The position numbers were made by a program, and so were the translations under genes. A stretch of DNA of 64,000 bases from Oenanthe sinensis (Eukaryota; Streptophyta; Magnoliopsida; Apiales; Apiaceae): NCBI GenBank assembly GCA_028671895.1, contig JAPMAC010000207.1, positions 2,294,001 to 2,358,000 on the forward strand. Direction: 5' to 3'. Shown piece by piece: positions 20,925 through 32,654 of this stretch. The notes beneath the pieces were generated by a model. The model was given only the letters and a program-made list of their open reading frames with translations. It searched no databases and had not been told where the DNA came from. How positions within the stretch are numbered: position 1 is the stretch's first letter; every line of letters begins with the position of its first letter.

Positions 20925-21797
20925 AGTGCTTCACTTTGGTTTTGGAAGGAACTTCCAGGCCTCCACTGCATCCCAGGAAATACAGAAGGAGAGAAGACCC
21001 TGCCGGACATACCCCAGTCTCTCCAACATCCCCGCTGTCAGTCATGTCATTAGCTTAATTTGGCAGCTTGCGGCAACATAATTCTATTACTCAGCGGGGA
21101 TGCCAGAGGCGGCACTATCCCAGTACTGGTAAATTTCTCATCACTACCTAACATACTTCTCTTTGTAATTTCAGAGGCAGAAGGAGTTAATGCACCAAAG
21201 GCTCCATTGCTGGGAACTGTACTGATGGAACTGAGAGCATTACTACTTGATAGCGGGCTAGCCAGGTTACCTCTACCAACACCCATTATTTTGTGTTTGG
21301 TTAGAAAGATTGGAATGAAATGAGATTTGAACTGATATTGGGTGAATTTTCAAAAATTTCATTCTTTATCCATTCCATTTCTATTAGCCTAGACTAAAAT
21401 CCAAACCCTCCATTTTTAGATGGAATGCTCCATTCTCTTTCTTACTCATTTTCTTGTCAATTCTTATCATTGAAATTTTGGATTCACTAATCTTTTTCAA
21501 ATCTCTCATTCTACCTCAATTATTTTCTTCTCTTTTTACTCATTCCATTCCATTTCATTTCATTCCAATCTCTCCAACTAAACACAAAATTAGACGAGTT
21601 TCAGATAGAGCAGGGGATGTTTTACGACCAGGAGAACTGGCAACCTCTTCTTCCTTGGTTGGAATAGATCTTATCGGAGCTGAAAAAACAACAGCTGCAG
21701 CACTTTCCAACAGCCCCCGAGCAGGACTGGGGGACCTAAAAGTATTGTTGAAGCAGTAGAAGCACTAGGTAAAATATGAGAAGTGGTATTCGGGGTC
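20925..21797 (-). pseudogene. NOT3: NOT3 large exon fragment, interrupted by a MITE
   Basis: Minus strand from about 21797: a serine/threonine-rich low-complexity part, then SIPTKEEEVASSPGRKTSPA and LSETRL. A 301 bp MITE follows, then MGVGRGNLASPLSSSNALSS, SASEITKRSMLG, PPLASPLSNRIMLPQAAK, and after a small frameshift GRVFSPSVFPGMQWRPGSSF and QNQ. These words in this order are the plant CCR4-NOT subunit 3 linker between the N-terminal coiled coil and the C-terminal NOT box. NOT3 is part of the CCR4-NOT deadenylase complex in cytoplasm and nucleus. Here a short insertion after QAAK, the frameshift and the MITE leave no intact frame. Its downstream exon follows at 20001-20600. Confidence 0.7.
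21289..21589. mobile_element. PIF/Harbinger-like MITE in NOT3 exon
   Basis: A 301 bp insert with inverted ends TTTTGTGTTTGGTTAG and CTCCAACTAAACACAAAA. The repeat extends about 40 bases inward through GATTGGAATGAAATG. TTA flanks both sides (21286-21288, 21590-21592), the 3-bp target duplication of PIF/Harbinger MITEs. Taking it out rejoins the NOT3 frame as SETRL-MGVGRGN, matching the other copy's SETGL-TGIGQGN, which supports the boundaries. Confidence 0.8.
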
Positions 21798-22572
21798 CAG
21801 GGGAGGAACTAGGGGTTTAAGGGAGGCTCAAGCCCCAATTAGAATCAAAATAATCAATATAATTTTTTTTATATTTTTGATCATTTCAAAGCTCCCTTTA
21901 AATAGTAATTAACTTCTATTTTTTTGCAATTCTAATGCCTCTACTTAAAATTATAGTACTTGTTAGTTGTCGTTTTTTCTCACGCTATAACACAATTCGT
22001 TCGTGGATATTTAAATTACAATTCCCACAAAAAATATTTTATACATTTATCCAAATTTCTTGATTTTACTCTATATTTTACAACCGTTTGATTACAGTTT
22101 TCCAAAGAAGTAATATATAATAAAACTCAAACAAATTTTCAATTAAATTGATTTACACAATATGATTGGTTAAAGTACACTATTACATTATTCTTGTGAG
22201 ATTTCAAAGAAATGGATCACCATTTCTCATTTTTCCGTGCATTAAACTCATGAATACGTTTATTTGTTAATATGATGCCCGGTCCCGTCATGATTCAGTA
22301 AAGTTTTTAAGTGGATTCACTAGGACTATGCTATGTATCGGAGAACCATACTGTTTATAGTGTCATCTTCTTAAGTCGGAGAAAACACATTATCTATATT
22401 TTTATAACAATTAAAAAGTAAAAAAGAACAATACATTTTTCCATTAAAAAAATAGAAAAAAAATATTAGAAGTGTTTCTTCGATTGATTTCACAACCAAG
22501 GTATAAGAAAATTTTAAGTATTTAAAAATCAAAAGCAAAACCGATTACATATTTTTCCTATATATGAGATAA
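21798..22572. mobile_element. hAT-like element, left part (interrupted by Copia A)
   Basis: Starts CAGGGGAGGAACTAGGGG at 21798. The matching inverted end, CCTAGTTCCGCCACTG, closes at 47210 on the far side of Copia element A. The two parts total about 960 bp without A. I could not find an 8-bp duplication around the outer ends, so the pairing rests on the termini and on A's clean target duplication. AT-rich, non-coding. Confidence 0.5.
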
Positions 22573-22577
22573 CTATG

Positions 22578-23952
22578 TGTTAGGTCCAAACTATCGTAGA
22601 AGGGGGGTTGAATACGATACAGGTAGTTTTTCGATTTGGTTCGTGTTTATAGATCTGTTTTTGGTGAGCAATAAATAAAGCAGTTATGATTCTAAACAAC
22701 AAGAGCAATCTTCGGGAATATACTTTGTATTATATAAACCCAAGGTGCTAAACTCTCACACAGATGTATGACCTACAATGAATCTCTCAACAAGAAATAA
22801 ATACGAGCTTTAATGGTTGTGTGTATTCTCTCTGACTCTCTCTAAGTTGTTTCTAGTTGTGTGTGTTGTGTTCTAATTATATTCAAAATGAAAATACATT
22901 TTGTTTATAATTAGACTTTAAAATAAAGTGAAATACAGCTCTAAGTGTCGACTAATTCTTCTTCTGTGTTGACTTGAGTTGACCCTTGGATAATTCTCTA
23001 TGTGTCGAAGAGTATTGCCTTGTATATTGTACTTAGAAAATAATCCAGTCTTGAGAGAAGTGTCGAATCCTAGCTTCCTGCATGCTTGCCTTAGCCATTT
23101 TGAAGTTATTTAACCATGTATCAAATTCCTTTGCCTTGTAGAGGTATGTGTTGATTTAACATACTCTAGTATACTTAGAATATTTTTGATCATCTAGAAG
23201 TATATGTGTCGAATTATATCCCCACTTACTCCATGTGTCGAATTCTTAATATTGTGGAGTGCATGTGTCGAATTTCATTCCTAGTATATGCCTTAGATTA
23301 TTTTTCATCCATCAACTCATTCATGTGTTGAATTCCACTACCTTGTATAGGTATGTGTCAAATATTATCCCATGTAGCTTGACTTAGAATCTTTTTGACA
23401 TAACTAGTGGCTATGTGTCGAATTTCAACTCTTGTATAAGTACTTAGAGTATTTTGACATCCTTAAAAACCAAGTGTCGAATTCTTCTACTATGCACTAC
23501 TTGACTTGGATTCTTTTAGATTGCATACCAGGCTTCTGTCAATTCTTCTTGCATAATGAATATGTTAATCAAATTCTTTGTGTTGACACTTAGTGCACTG
23601 GTCTGGTTCACAAGTGACTAACACTGCATTGATCTTCATATTCTCCATTAAAATAATCGACATGATTGGTGTATTCCTTTATTGCTTCTGGACTTCACTG
23701 AAATCTTTTGGCACTGACTGCTTGATCTTTAATTCTTTCTGAAACACTAAATCACTTATTCTTCACTAAGGCTTGATCATAGTAATGAACTTCTTTCAGT
23801 GATCTTCAATATTCCATCAAATATCTTGATACTTGTAGTTGCCTGATCTTCATTGTAGATTTCTGTGATTACAATAATATATTTTACCAGTCCTTTACTT
23901 TTAGTTGAGTTACAGATCCTCGATTACATTGTATGTTTCATTATGCTTTAAA
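22578..23952 (-). repeat. Element A 3' LTR with GTGTCGA array
   Basis: 1,375 bp. In the transcript sense it opens TTTAAAGCATAATG (TGT in the other LTR) and ends GGACCTAACA. Between about 22950 and 23480 the word ATGTGTCGAATT or a one-base variant recurs about ten times at roughly 40-60 base spacing. It is interleaved with CTTAGAATATTTTGACAT-like words, so the region is a degenerate array. A transcription-control role is inference. Confidence 0.85.
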
Positions 23953-24253
23953 ATCTCCACCTATTTGATTGTTAGAGTTCGACAAGCAAATTTTAAAAGA
24001 AAGAGGATAACTCAACTAACAATACAAGAAAAAGTAAAGCGCGGAAAGACTGTAAATAAAATTAATTGCATTCTGGATTAAATATTACAATTCCAGATTT
24101 CATTATAGCTAAGTTACAAGAATGTGTTTTTTCCTCTAGCCTGAACTAATATTTCTATTTATTTCTTCATTCTTGAACCTTTGCTATTCTCCTTCTGACA
24201 ATGTCGTGAGTCTCCCATTCTAGAAGATTTCTTGGCTTTGGATATTAAAGTTG
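23953..24253 (-). pseudogene. Element A internal 3' end: polypurine tract and tail of additional ORF
   Basis: Next to the LTR is the polypurine tract (minus strand AATAGGTGGAGAT). Upstream of it, the frame that enters from the other side of element B plausibly ends MGDSRHCQKENSKGSRMKK then TAA near 24159. The last five bases, AGTTG, are the target duplicated by element B. Confidence 0.5.
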
Positions 24254-25853
24254 TGAAGGGTTTCGGGCATGAAAACGCAGCGGAATTAACGTAAAAATAA
24301 TAAAAATCGAAACCCAATCGCAGGATCCATGTATAATGTTGGATGATTATGGTGAAGAAGTCTGTACCTTAACAAAACTTTACGTATGTTGTTTAATGGA
24401 GGTCCAGAAAAGATGAATCACAGTAGCCCTTTGTTGCAAAGATTTGCTCTCCAAAGAAGTCCACACGAACGCCCGATCGTCCTACGATCACCGGAGTCGG
24501 TACTACCCGAATTGTTTGTCTCTCTCTCTCTCTCTCTCTCTTTCTCTAGCCTCTCTTGATGTTGAGCAGCTAGGGTTTTTCTCTAAAAACGAAATTTTAT
24601 GATTAAACCCTAATACTATACATCATTATGTATATACAGGGGATAGAGAGATTTTGGGCCTAACCCTAATCCATGTGGTTTCCAAAACCCATTATGACTT
24701 TGGGTTATTATTATTATTAAATCTGAATTCTAATATAATTAATCAAGTCCCACTTAATTAATTCAATAATTAAATTCAAATAATAATAATACTTATTAAA
24801 TCCGAATTCTAATATAATTAATCAAGTCCCACTTAATTAATTCAATAATTAAATTCGAATAAACAATAATATATTTAAATTCGTAATTTAAATAAACCTC
24901 CATTTTGACGTTCTTTGTGTGTGACCCTTTAGGTTATTATTACGTTGGCAATAATTTTATTATCTAATAATAAAATTATAAACAATGAGCGGCATCTAGT
25001 AATACATCATTGCTACCCAAGTAACAATAATAATTGGTGATTCAATTAAACCTTTCGTGAATAATGTGCAATGTAATATAATCCCTTTAACCTTATATTA
25101 TAGATAAAACTCGAGGCATGTATAGTGTTATCATCTTCAACGTTTAATCTTGGTTTCCTTGATCAATGAGTAGACTATTTAAACAAATCAATATTTGAGC
25201 ATGGCCATGCATTTCATAGTCTCACTCAATCAAGAGGCCAATAATATCACTCCTAGAATTGGAGGGTTAAATCCTATATCTATCATTCATATTCCCCATA
25301 CGATTCATAGCATACCCAATGTCCACCTTTATCATTACCCGGTTAAAGATAACTTTGAGTGTAATCAAAGTATATTAATTCTCATATAGAAATATAATGA
25401 TTTCAAGTCAGAGGATCATTACATCATTATCACTGTGAGATTTCTTATGACACTTATTAACATGTAGAATCTCACGGCGGGTCTTTCCAGTGTCATGTAT
25501 TGATACATACACTTATGTTCTTGACTTTAGTATCACCATACCTATGACCAATGAGATGTGGTCATCTGTCAACAAACATACTAGTCTTATTGCATTATTA
25601 CTGTCCTTAAATAATAATACTTGACTAGGGAATTTTAGGAATAAAATACTATTCATATAATCTCATTTTTAAGTCACATACTTAAAGATATATATTACGT
25701 ATTAATATTCCAAGGACATTTATTATTCTTTCAATTTATGACGCAGTAAATAAAGACATAATAAATATTAATTAAATAATCACATAAAACATAATCCTTA
25801 ATTGTTTTCAATAAAACATTAAAAGTATTGTCTCTAGGACACCAATACTAACA
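24254..25853 (-). repeat. Element B 3' LTR
   Basis: Plus-strand limits TGAAGGGTTTCGGGC and CCAATACTAACA. It contains a (TC)n run at about 24519-24546, longer than in the other LTR. A tandem pair of a 90-base block with AATCAAGTCCCACTTAATTA starts at about 24741 and 24822. A 64-codon frame occurs identically in both LTRs and is not a gene. Confidence 0.95.
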
Positions 25854-26220
25854 ATCTCCCACTTGTACTGGAGCCAATCTCTCATGTATCTAATACCCAT
25901 GGAACTAGTATGACTTTCGTGCTTCTGCTGCGACAAAGCCTTAGTCAGTGGGTCTGCATTATTCTTATTAGTATACACTTTACATACATGTATATCTCCT
26001 TGATCATTAATCTCATTAATTAGGTGATATCTCCTAAGTACATCCCCAAACAATCTCCTTGGCTGCTTCATAAGCATCAATATACTCATGCTCTATTGTA
26101 GAATCAACAACTGTCTCTGCTGTGAACCATTCCAGCATACAATATCTCCATTTAGACAAAACACAAATCCAGACTGAGAAATCGAATCATCCTTGTCTGT
26201 CTAGAAACTAGCGTCGGTGT
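25808..26220 (-). pseudogene. Element B RNase H
   Basis: The frame at 25808-26089 holds KVYTNKNNADPLTKALSQQK, the Copia RNase H C-terminal PLTKAL motif, and upstream sequence with STEAE-type remnants that are shifted or stopped. The reading frame passes straight through the polypurine tract (QYKWEI) and about 45 bases into the LTR before its stop. RNase H would remove the RNA strand during cDNA synthesis. A stop and frameshift separate it from RT. Confidence 0.7.
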
Positions 26221-26479
26221 AACCTTTTACAACCTGCTTATCTCCTCCTCCATATACCAAGAATTAATCTTTAGTCCTCTTCAAGTACTTAAGAATATTC
26301 TTGACTGCTGTCCAGTGACCTTCACCTAGATTAGACTAGTATCTACTCTGACTTAGGCCGATCATTCTTCTTGATCTATCTCTATAGATCTTGATACCTA
26401 AAATATAGGTCGCTTCGCCTAAGTCTTTCATTGAGAAATTCTTACTCAATCAAGTCTTAACAGCCTGTAAAGAAGGAAT

Positions 26480-27085
26480 GTCATTCCCTATTATTAATAT
26501 ATCATCAACATATAATTATAGGAATGTCACATTGCTCCCACTTACCTTCTTGTAAACACATGGTTCATCTTCATTTTGAATAAACCCAAACTCTTTGACA
26601 GTTTCATCAAAACGAATGTTCCATTTCCTTGAGGCTTGTTTCAATCTATAAATGGATCGACGCAGCTTACATACCTTTACAACATTCTTTGGATCAATAA
26701 AACCATCAGGCTGTGTCATATACACATCCATATCTTCTTCAAGGCTCCCATTTAAGAAAGCGGTTTTGACATCCATCTATCAGATTTCATAATCATAGTA
26801 AGCAGCTATAGTAAGCAAAATCCTGATGGACTTGACCATAGCCACTGGTGAAAAAGTCTCATCATAGTCAATACCATGAATTTGCTTGAAACCTTTTGCC
26901 ACCAATCGTGCCTTATAGGTCTGTACATTACCATCCATGCCGGTCTTCTTCTTGAAAACCCACTTGCACCCTATAGGTTTTACCCCTTTAGGTGGATCAA
27001 CCAAAGTCCATACTTGATTAGTATACATGGATTCCATCTCAGATTTCATGGCATCCAGCCATCTCTTGGATTCTGGAGTGTTCAT
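26480..27085 (-). pseudogene. Element B reverse transcriptase
   Basis: The Copia RT core (PF07727): NQVWTLVDPPKGVKPIGCKW, KARLVAKGFKQIHGIDYDET, FSPVAMVKSIRILL, then MDVKTAFLNGSLEEDMDVYM. The catalytic YVDD is encoded just below 26516, after a TAA in place of an expected sense codon. Two adjacent stops (TGA, TAG) at about 26775-26780 replace what is normally W and Q before MDVKTAF. All three are single-base changes, and the two at 26775 fit C-to-T change on either strand. Confidence 0.85.
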
Positions 27086-27091
27086 AGCATC

Positions 27092-27668
27092 TTAGTAGGT
27101 GAGAGGCTCATCTTCGTCGATAAGCATCACATCACCATTTTGAGTTAAGAGAAATCCATAATATCTCTCAGGCTCATGGCGAATCCTACTAGACCTACGA
27201 ATAACCTGTGTTTCTTGAGCAATGTTGTGGTCTTGTACATCCTGCTCAAGTTCCTCCATTGGTTCAATGTTATCTTGTGGGCCTCGAACTTCATCGAGAT
27301 CTATTATCCTCCCACTGTTTTTTCTTCGAAAGCATTTCTCTTTCAAGAAAAACTGTAGTTCGAGCAACAAACACTTTGTTCTCGGAAGGATTATAGAATG
27401 AGTAACCCTTTGTTTCAATTGGGTATCCCACAAAATTATATTTGTCTGATTTAGGTCCTAGCTTGTCAAAAGGTAAACGTTTCACAAACGCTTCACATCC
27501 CCATATTTTCATAAATGACATGCTATGACGTTTCTTAGTCCATATCTCATATGGAGTCTTCTGAACCGTTTTAGTAGGAACTTGGTTAAGTGTATAAGCA
27601 GCCGTCTCCAGGGCGTAGCCCCAGAAACTAATTGAAAGATCTGCATGACTCATCATCGATCGTACCAT
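27092..27668 (-). pseudogene. Element B integrase C-terminal part
   Basis: Begins exactly at the right end of the TACCA duplication with MVRSMMSHADLSISFWGYAL and continues TLNQVPTKTVQKTPYEIWTK, KIWGCEAFVKRL, and the GKFVGYP-like KYNFVGYPIETKGYSFYNP. This is the Copia integrase tail and the link to RT. The N-terminal integrase half lies 5 kb away at 32655-33662, beyond solo LTR C. A frameshift near 27300 moves reading to a linker ending SSRIRHEPERYYGFL. Confidence 0.85.
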
Positions 27669-30600
27669 GTAATAACCCGTATTTTTGACGTTTGGGGTTA
27701 TTAAGATTTTTGGATAAAATTTTTCATTTTATGAATAAATGATTTTATGGATTTATTTTCTTCATAAGTACGGAAAATGTGAGACCGTATTATTAATATA
27801 CGGGGTATTTGAAAATATGCGTATCGGTGCTACGATAGCATACACAATCAATATGGGACTTATAATTATTTTTGGTCCAACAAAATAAATTTGAAGACCG
27901 GATGGAAGTCGTGGCAGAGTTTGAGAAATGGTGTCAGTGAAGAGTATTTATTCGGAGAATTGTTTCGTAAATTCTCGAAACAATTAAAGAGAATTAATTT
28001 AACGATTCTAAAATATATTAGAATCATAATATGAGATTTTAAGTTTTAAAAACTTAGGTGGGACAAAAGAAAAGAGTACGATAACGAGAGATTAAAACGT
28101 TATCGGGGAATTACGCGACTACCGCACGAACCTTTTAAAACACTCGCTCCAACACACCACACAAAGCAAACCAGTTTTTCCCCATGTCCAAGAGAAGCAT
28201 CGGCTAAGCAAGAAGGAGGAAGAAGGAACACTAGCAAGACTTGATCATTCATTGAGTTTAATAGCTCAAAACGAAGGTAATCACTAACCCATTACTTATC
28301 CAAGCTTGTTTCAATCTTCCATCCATGAAATCTTCACTTATGATCCATGGAAGATGACTGTGAACAGTAAATTCGAAATTAAAAATTTTGTTTCTTGGAT
28401 TCTTGAGCTCCTAGGGCTTGATTGATGCTTGTTATAGCTTATATATGTTATGGGTAGTAGTAGTGAAACATGAATGGCTTGAAAACCCAAGCCCTAGCTA
28501 TATGATGTTTATGTGATTTTAACATGCTATGTTGTGGTTTTGATCATATGTAAAGGTGCTTGTTTTGTTGGCCATAGTTGTGTAATGTAGAGATGATTTG
28601 ATTAAGGCTTGTGGATGTTAAGAGGATGAAGAGAATTGATTGTTTGTGAATTAGTAAAACAGTTTTAAAAGCTAGTTGCAGTGGTGAAGAAGTTGGGTGA
28701 ATTATTAGTAATGTTTGGAGTGTTATTAAATTGTGTTTGGGCTTGGGATGTCTTGAGTACATTCCCAAGTAGTAGTGTAAAATATATGGAAGTCGTTTGG
28801 GTTGAATTGGATAAGCTTAAAATGAGGCAAACGACGAACGTACAAACGGAACCATGCCAATTTTTTTGAACCTTACTGCTGTAAACTGTCCAGAAAATCT
28901 GGGAACATTCGGTCACTGTTCTTGGCTTTGGCTGATGTGGTTAGATAGTAGATAGTCTCTAGATCGTTTGGGCGCTAATTTTGCGTCATTCGGATTTACG
29001 ATCAAAAAGATATGGCCGATTTAATAAAGGTAGCGCAGAAACCTAACCATTCTGTTTCTACGAACTTTGGAGCTATGATCACCCTAGTTAGGGGGCTCCA
29101 TAAATCTTGAAACTTTTATTTAAATTACTTGGAACATCTGAGATTACCTGAGAAAAAGAATCGGATTAAAAGGAGTAAAATAGGATTTATTAAAATTGGT
29201 TGAGTGCAAGTCATGTAATAGAAATTTTCAGAAACATGAATTCTGGAGCCACTGTTTTGAATGAATTGTTTGGAATACTTAACACCATTTCTGGACTGTT
29301 TATTTTCTGGGTCTATGTTATAATTGGAGTCTAGTTTGCGTAGCCTCAAACGGTGAGTCAATTGGATTAACGAGCTAGGAGATATAGCTATTTTAGTAAA
29401 GGTTATCCATAACCTACGAAGTGATTAAACATTGAACTTTGGAGAATTGTTTCATCTAGCTAACAACCTGAGCTCGAGTTGAAATTTTTATAGCATGTTG
29501 TTAGTAGTACAAGGGAGACCTGAGAAAAGGAATCATGTCAAATGGATTAATTTCCAATTTATTAAAAATGACGGAAAACAGGGTGTTAAGTAAGATGAAC
29601 ATAAGAAAAGGTTGAACAACCGTTTTGGGGAATGATTTCGAGCAAGATAGAGGACTTGTCTCGAGTCGACCCAGTAACGGAAGTTGTTGGGGAATATCAT
29701 GACTATATGTAGGTGCAAAGAACTTGATTAAAAACTATTGAGAGGATAGTTTTACGAGTAGCTAAAGTAGGCCCGAGGAGGTGAAGTACCGGGCGAAATG
29801 TAGAGTAATTATATAAATTACAATTAACATGATACATGCATATGTATACTAAGAGTGGGTTCTTATATGATTATAGAGTACCCGGAGCGTGGAGAAGTTG
29901 GAATGGCATTCCTTGGACTCCAGGCAAGTTTCCGACTCTATTGTTTTATTCCATATCAGAATATTGTTGATTCATGGTGAAGCCAAACTTTTTGAAATCT
30001 TTGACTTAATGATAAGTTCTTCAATTATGCATTTTTGCTGTGTTTGGAACTATCTAGCTTATTATAGTCGTTGGAAATGCACGTCGGCATTTCCCTTGAA
30101 CTGTCTTGTTCATTTATAATTTGATTCTTCTGCTACTCTGAACTTCTCGAAAAGTTAGAGTATGCAAGTATCTGACACTTTGTCACATTGATTCTGATGT
30201 ATGACATATGTATGCATGAGTTGTTTAAGGTAGTTCCTTGCGAGTAGGACTAGATCCTTTCAACCTAATTCTGAGCCGCCTCGGAACTTCTTAAAAAGTT
30301 AGAGGGCGTTTGTTTTCAGTTTTGTATAACTGAATCTGGTGTCGAGTACATCTTTTTGGTGCTCGATGGTCGACCGGGAGTAGTCTAGTATGAGATGGGA
30401 TTAGTGGTTTTGGGTTGATATCCCATCGGTGTTTTAAATAATATTTAGTTTATTAAATATTATTTAAAGGATATAGAAAGTGTTTAAATGTTAAATAAAT
30501 ACTTACGGGGCATTTGAAATTATTCAGATATTATTTAAATATTTTGGGACATTTAAAAGTATTTAACTACTGATTAAATACTTTCGAATCATTTTGGTTT

Positions 30601-32654
30601 ATTTAAATATTATTTAATGTTGATTAAATATTATTTAAATATGTTGAATCGTTTAAGATTATTTAAATATCAAATAATCTTGATTATATTGGGATTAAAT
30701 ATTTTAATTCTTTTAAATCCTTTTAATATTTTTCGAGGACTATTCTGGGCCTCCTAAATATTAATAAAATATTTATTTGCCTTTTAAAAATATTCTGGAG
30801 TTGTCTAAGCGTCTTTGATTATTATTTTTCATTAAATAATAAATAGCGAGCGATGACTCGAATATTTTGGATTTATTCTGAGTCGATAACTCCAGGTTCG
30901 GGAGGTAACGTCCGACTCCGATATTCCTCCCAGTGGTATTGGTGCCTCATGGCCCATGGTTTCACTCCAAAACGGTAAATGTTTTGTGGAGTCTATTTTA
31001 GCTAGTATTAGCGGCTCCCCGGTCGCGTTCTTGAGTCTCCTTGATTCAAGGGTTTCTGTCTTGTTGAATTCGTTGACTGAGAGTCAACCCAGACGTTTCG
31101 AGAGTACTTCCACTTGGTTTAGGGAGCCAAGCTATTGTCATATATTGAAATCTTACAATAGGTCGTTGTTGTTCTGGAAGGTTGTATTAAATTCCCTTCC
31201 TTATCTGTTGATGAAATCCTGTGATGGATTGTTGTGTTGTTCTGGAAGGTTGTATTAAATTCCCTTCCTTATCTGTTGATTGAAATCCTGTGATGGATTG
31301 TTGTGTTGTTCAGGAAGGTTGTATTAAATTCCCTTCCTTATCTGTTGATTGAAATCCTGTAATGGATTGTTGTGTTGTTCTGGAAGGTTGTATTAAATTC
31401 CCTTCCTTATCTGTTGATTGAAATCCTGTGATGGATTGTTGTGTTGTTCTGGGAGGTGGTATTGAATTCCCTTCCTTAACAGTTGATTGAAATCCTGGAG
31501 TGGATTGTTGTTATTCTAGAAGGCTTGATTAAATTTCCTTCTAGGTTTGATGAATGTTTAAGTATTCATCAGGGACTGGAGTAAGGTTGCGTAAGAGGTC
31601 GGTGACGCACGACCCAGCCGTAAACTAAAGGCCCATGTGTTGCCTAGGGTGACGTCCCGATAAGGGTTGTCCTTCTACTAGTAGAGAAAGTGACTGGTTT
31701 TTCTATTGTACAAGGCGACTGATCATCGCGTACAATAGGGCGTTGAAAAATCTCCAGATAGTCCCATTTCTTCCAATTGGAATTTGACGTTGCACTGTAA
31801 CGAAAGCCTAGGTGCTGTGTTACCGATAGTGTCAACGGGGAATATAATCAACTCTGAGTTGGTTGGTTGTTTTGAGTACTATTTTATTCGCATATATCAA
31901 TTTCATTGTTCCTACACTATAACGAAAGCCATGGTGCTAAGTTATTGATACTGTCAGTCTCAAAAATTATGAACTTAAATTGTTGTATTGCAGTAACGTG
32001 AACTGCATTATTGTTGTGAATATCTTCTTGCATCGTGAACCTTGAGTCGTTTATTGTCGAAATATAACTGGTTATACATCTTCAATCAGATTGCTAGTTA
32101 TGTACTTTATTGTTGAATATCCAGTTAGGATAATTATGGCTATCACCTTTTCCTTGAAATATTCTGATAAATAACTTGCTGAGCATTCTTTGGCTCATTC
32201 TTGCTGTTTGCAAATCTTATATCTTGCAGAAAGAGATGACTATGAATTGTCTACCTCGGGTATTATGTTAAGGAACAGGAAGCTTCGAGCTTGAGCTAGT
32301 CAGGTTCCGGACTTCGATAAATGGTGCAAGAAAGACGGGATTCCAGATTAGAATCCTAGACTTGTTGAAAAATATGTAATGTGACAATAGATCTTGGATT
32401 AATGTTTACTTCTAATATAACATCATGTGGAAGTTATATTAGTAGTTTGAGATCCTGAGGTTACATTGGTTTGTAATAACCGTTATTATTTTAAGTTCGT
32501 TCCCTGAGACTATAACTCGAGTTGTGTGTTTGGTTTGGGGTCACTGCTTTTATGTTTGGTTATTATAATGGTTAAAGCAGGTGAATGATGTTATTGTGGT
32601 GAAAATTGGACTGTGATGACCCGGATCCCTGACCCCGGATCTGGGGGCGTCACA
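27668..32654 (+). mobile_element. Element C: ~5 kb Gypsy-like solo LTR inside element B integrase
   Basis: It starts TGTAATAACCCGTATTTTTG and ends GGGGGCGTCACA (TG...CA), flanked by TACCA on both sides (27663-27667, 32655-32659). No internal gag or pol and no second copy of either end is visible, so it is most simply a solo LTR left by recombination. The alternative is a non-autonomous element. The TGTAATAACCC start is of the chromovirus/Tekay type, which sets the + strand. A leader-like stretch near 28130-28275 ends at a donor G|GTAATC, consistent with a transcript start. Length 4,987 bp is large for a plant LTR. Related sequence recurs inverted at 62693-64000. Confidence 0.85.
31164..31530 (+). 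repeat. Tandem repeat in element C, ~69 bp x 5
   Basis: A unit of 68-70 bases with TTGTTCTGGAAGGTTGTATT and GATTGAAATCCTGTGATGG is repeated about five times. The middle copies are nearly identical and the last is diverged. Such internal arrays are common in long Gypsy LTRs. Confidence 0.95.

Noticed and set aside
25195..25389. 64-codon plus-strand frame, identical at 37235-37429
   Set aside because: It is present twice only because it lies in both LTRs of element B. It has no domain and runs antisense to the element.
30956..31258. 100-codon plus-strand frame in element C
   Set aside because: It overlaps the 69-bp tandem repeat, shows no domain, and lies in a non-coding LTR.
27668..32654. 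Element C as a complete two-LTR retrotransposon
   Set aside because: I looked for a second copy of either terminus inside the element and for PBS or polypurine sequences. None was seen, so solo LTR is preferred.
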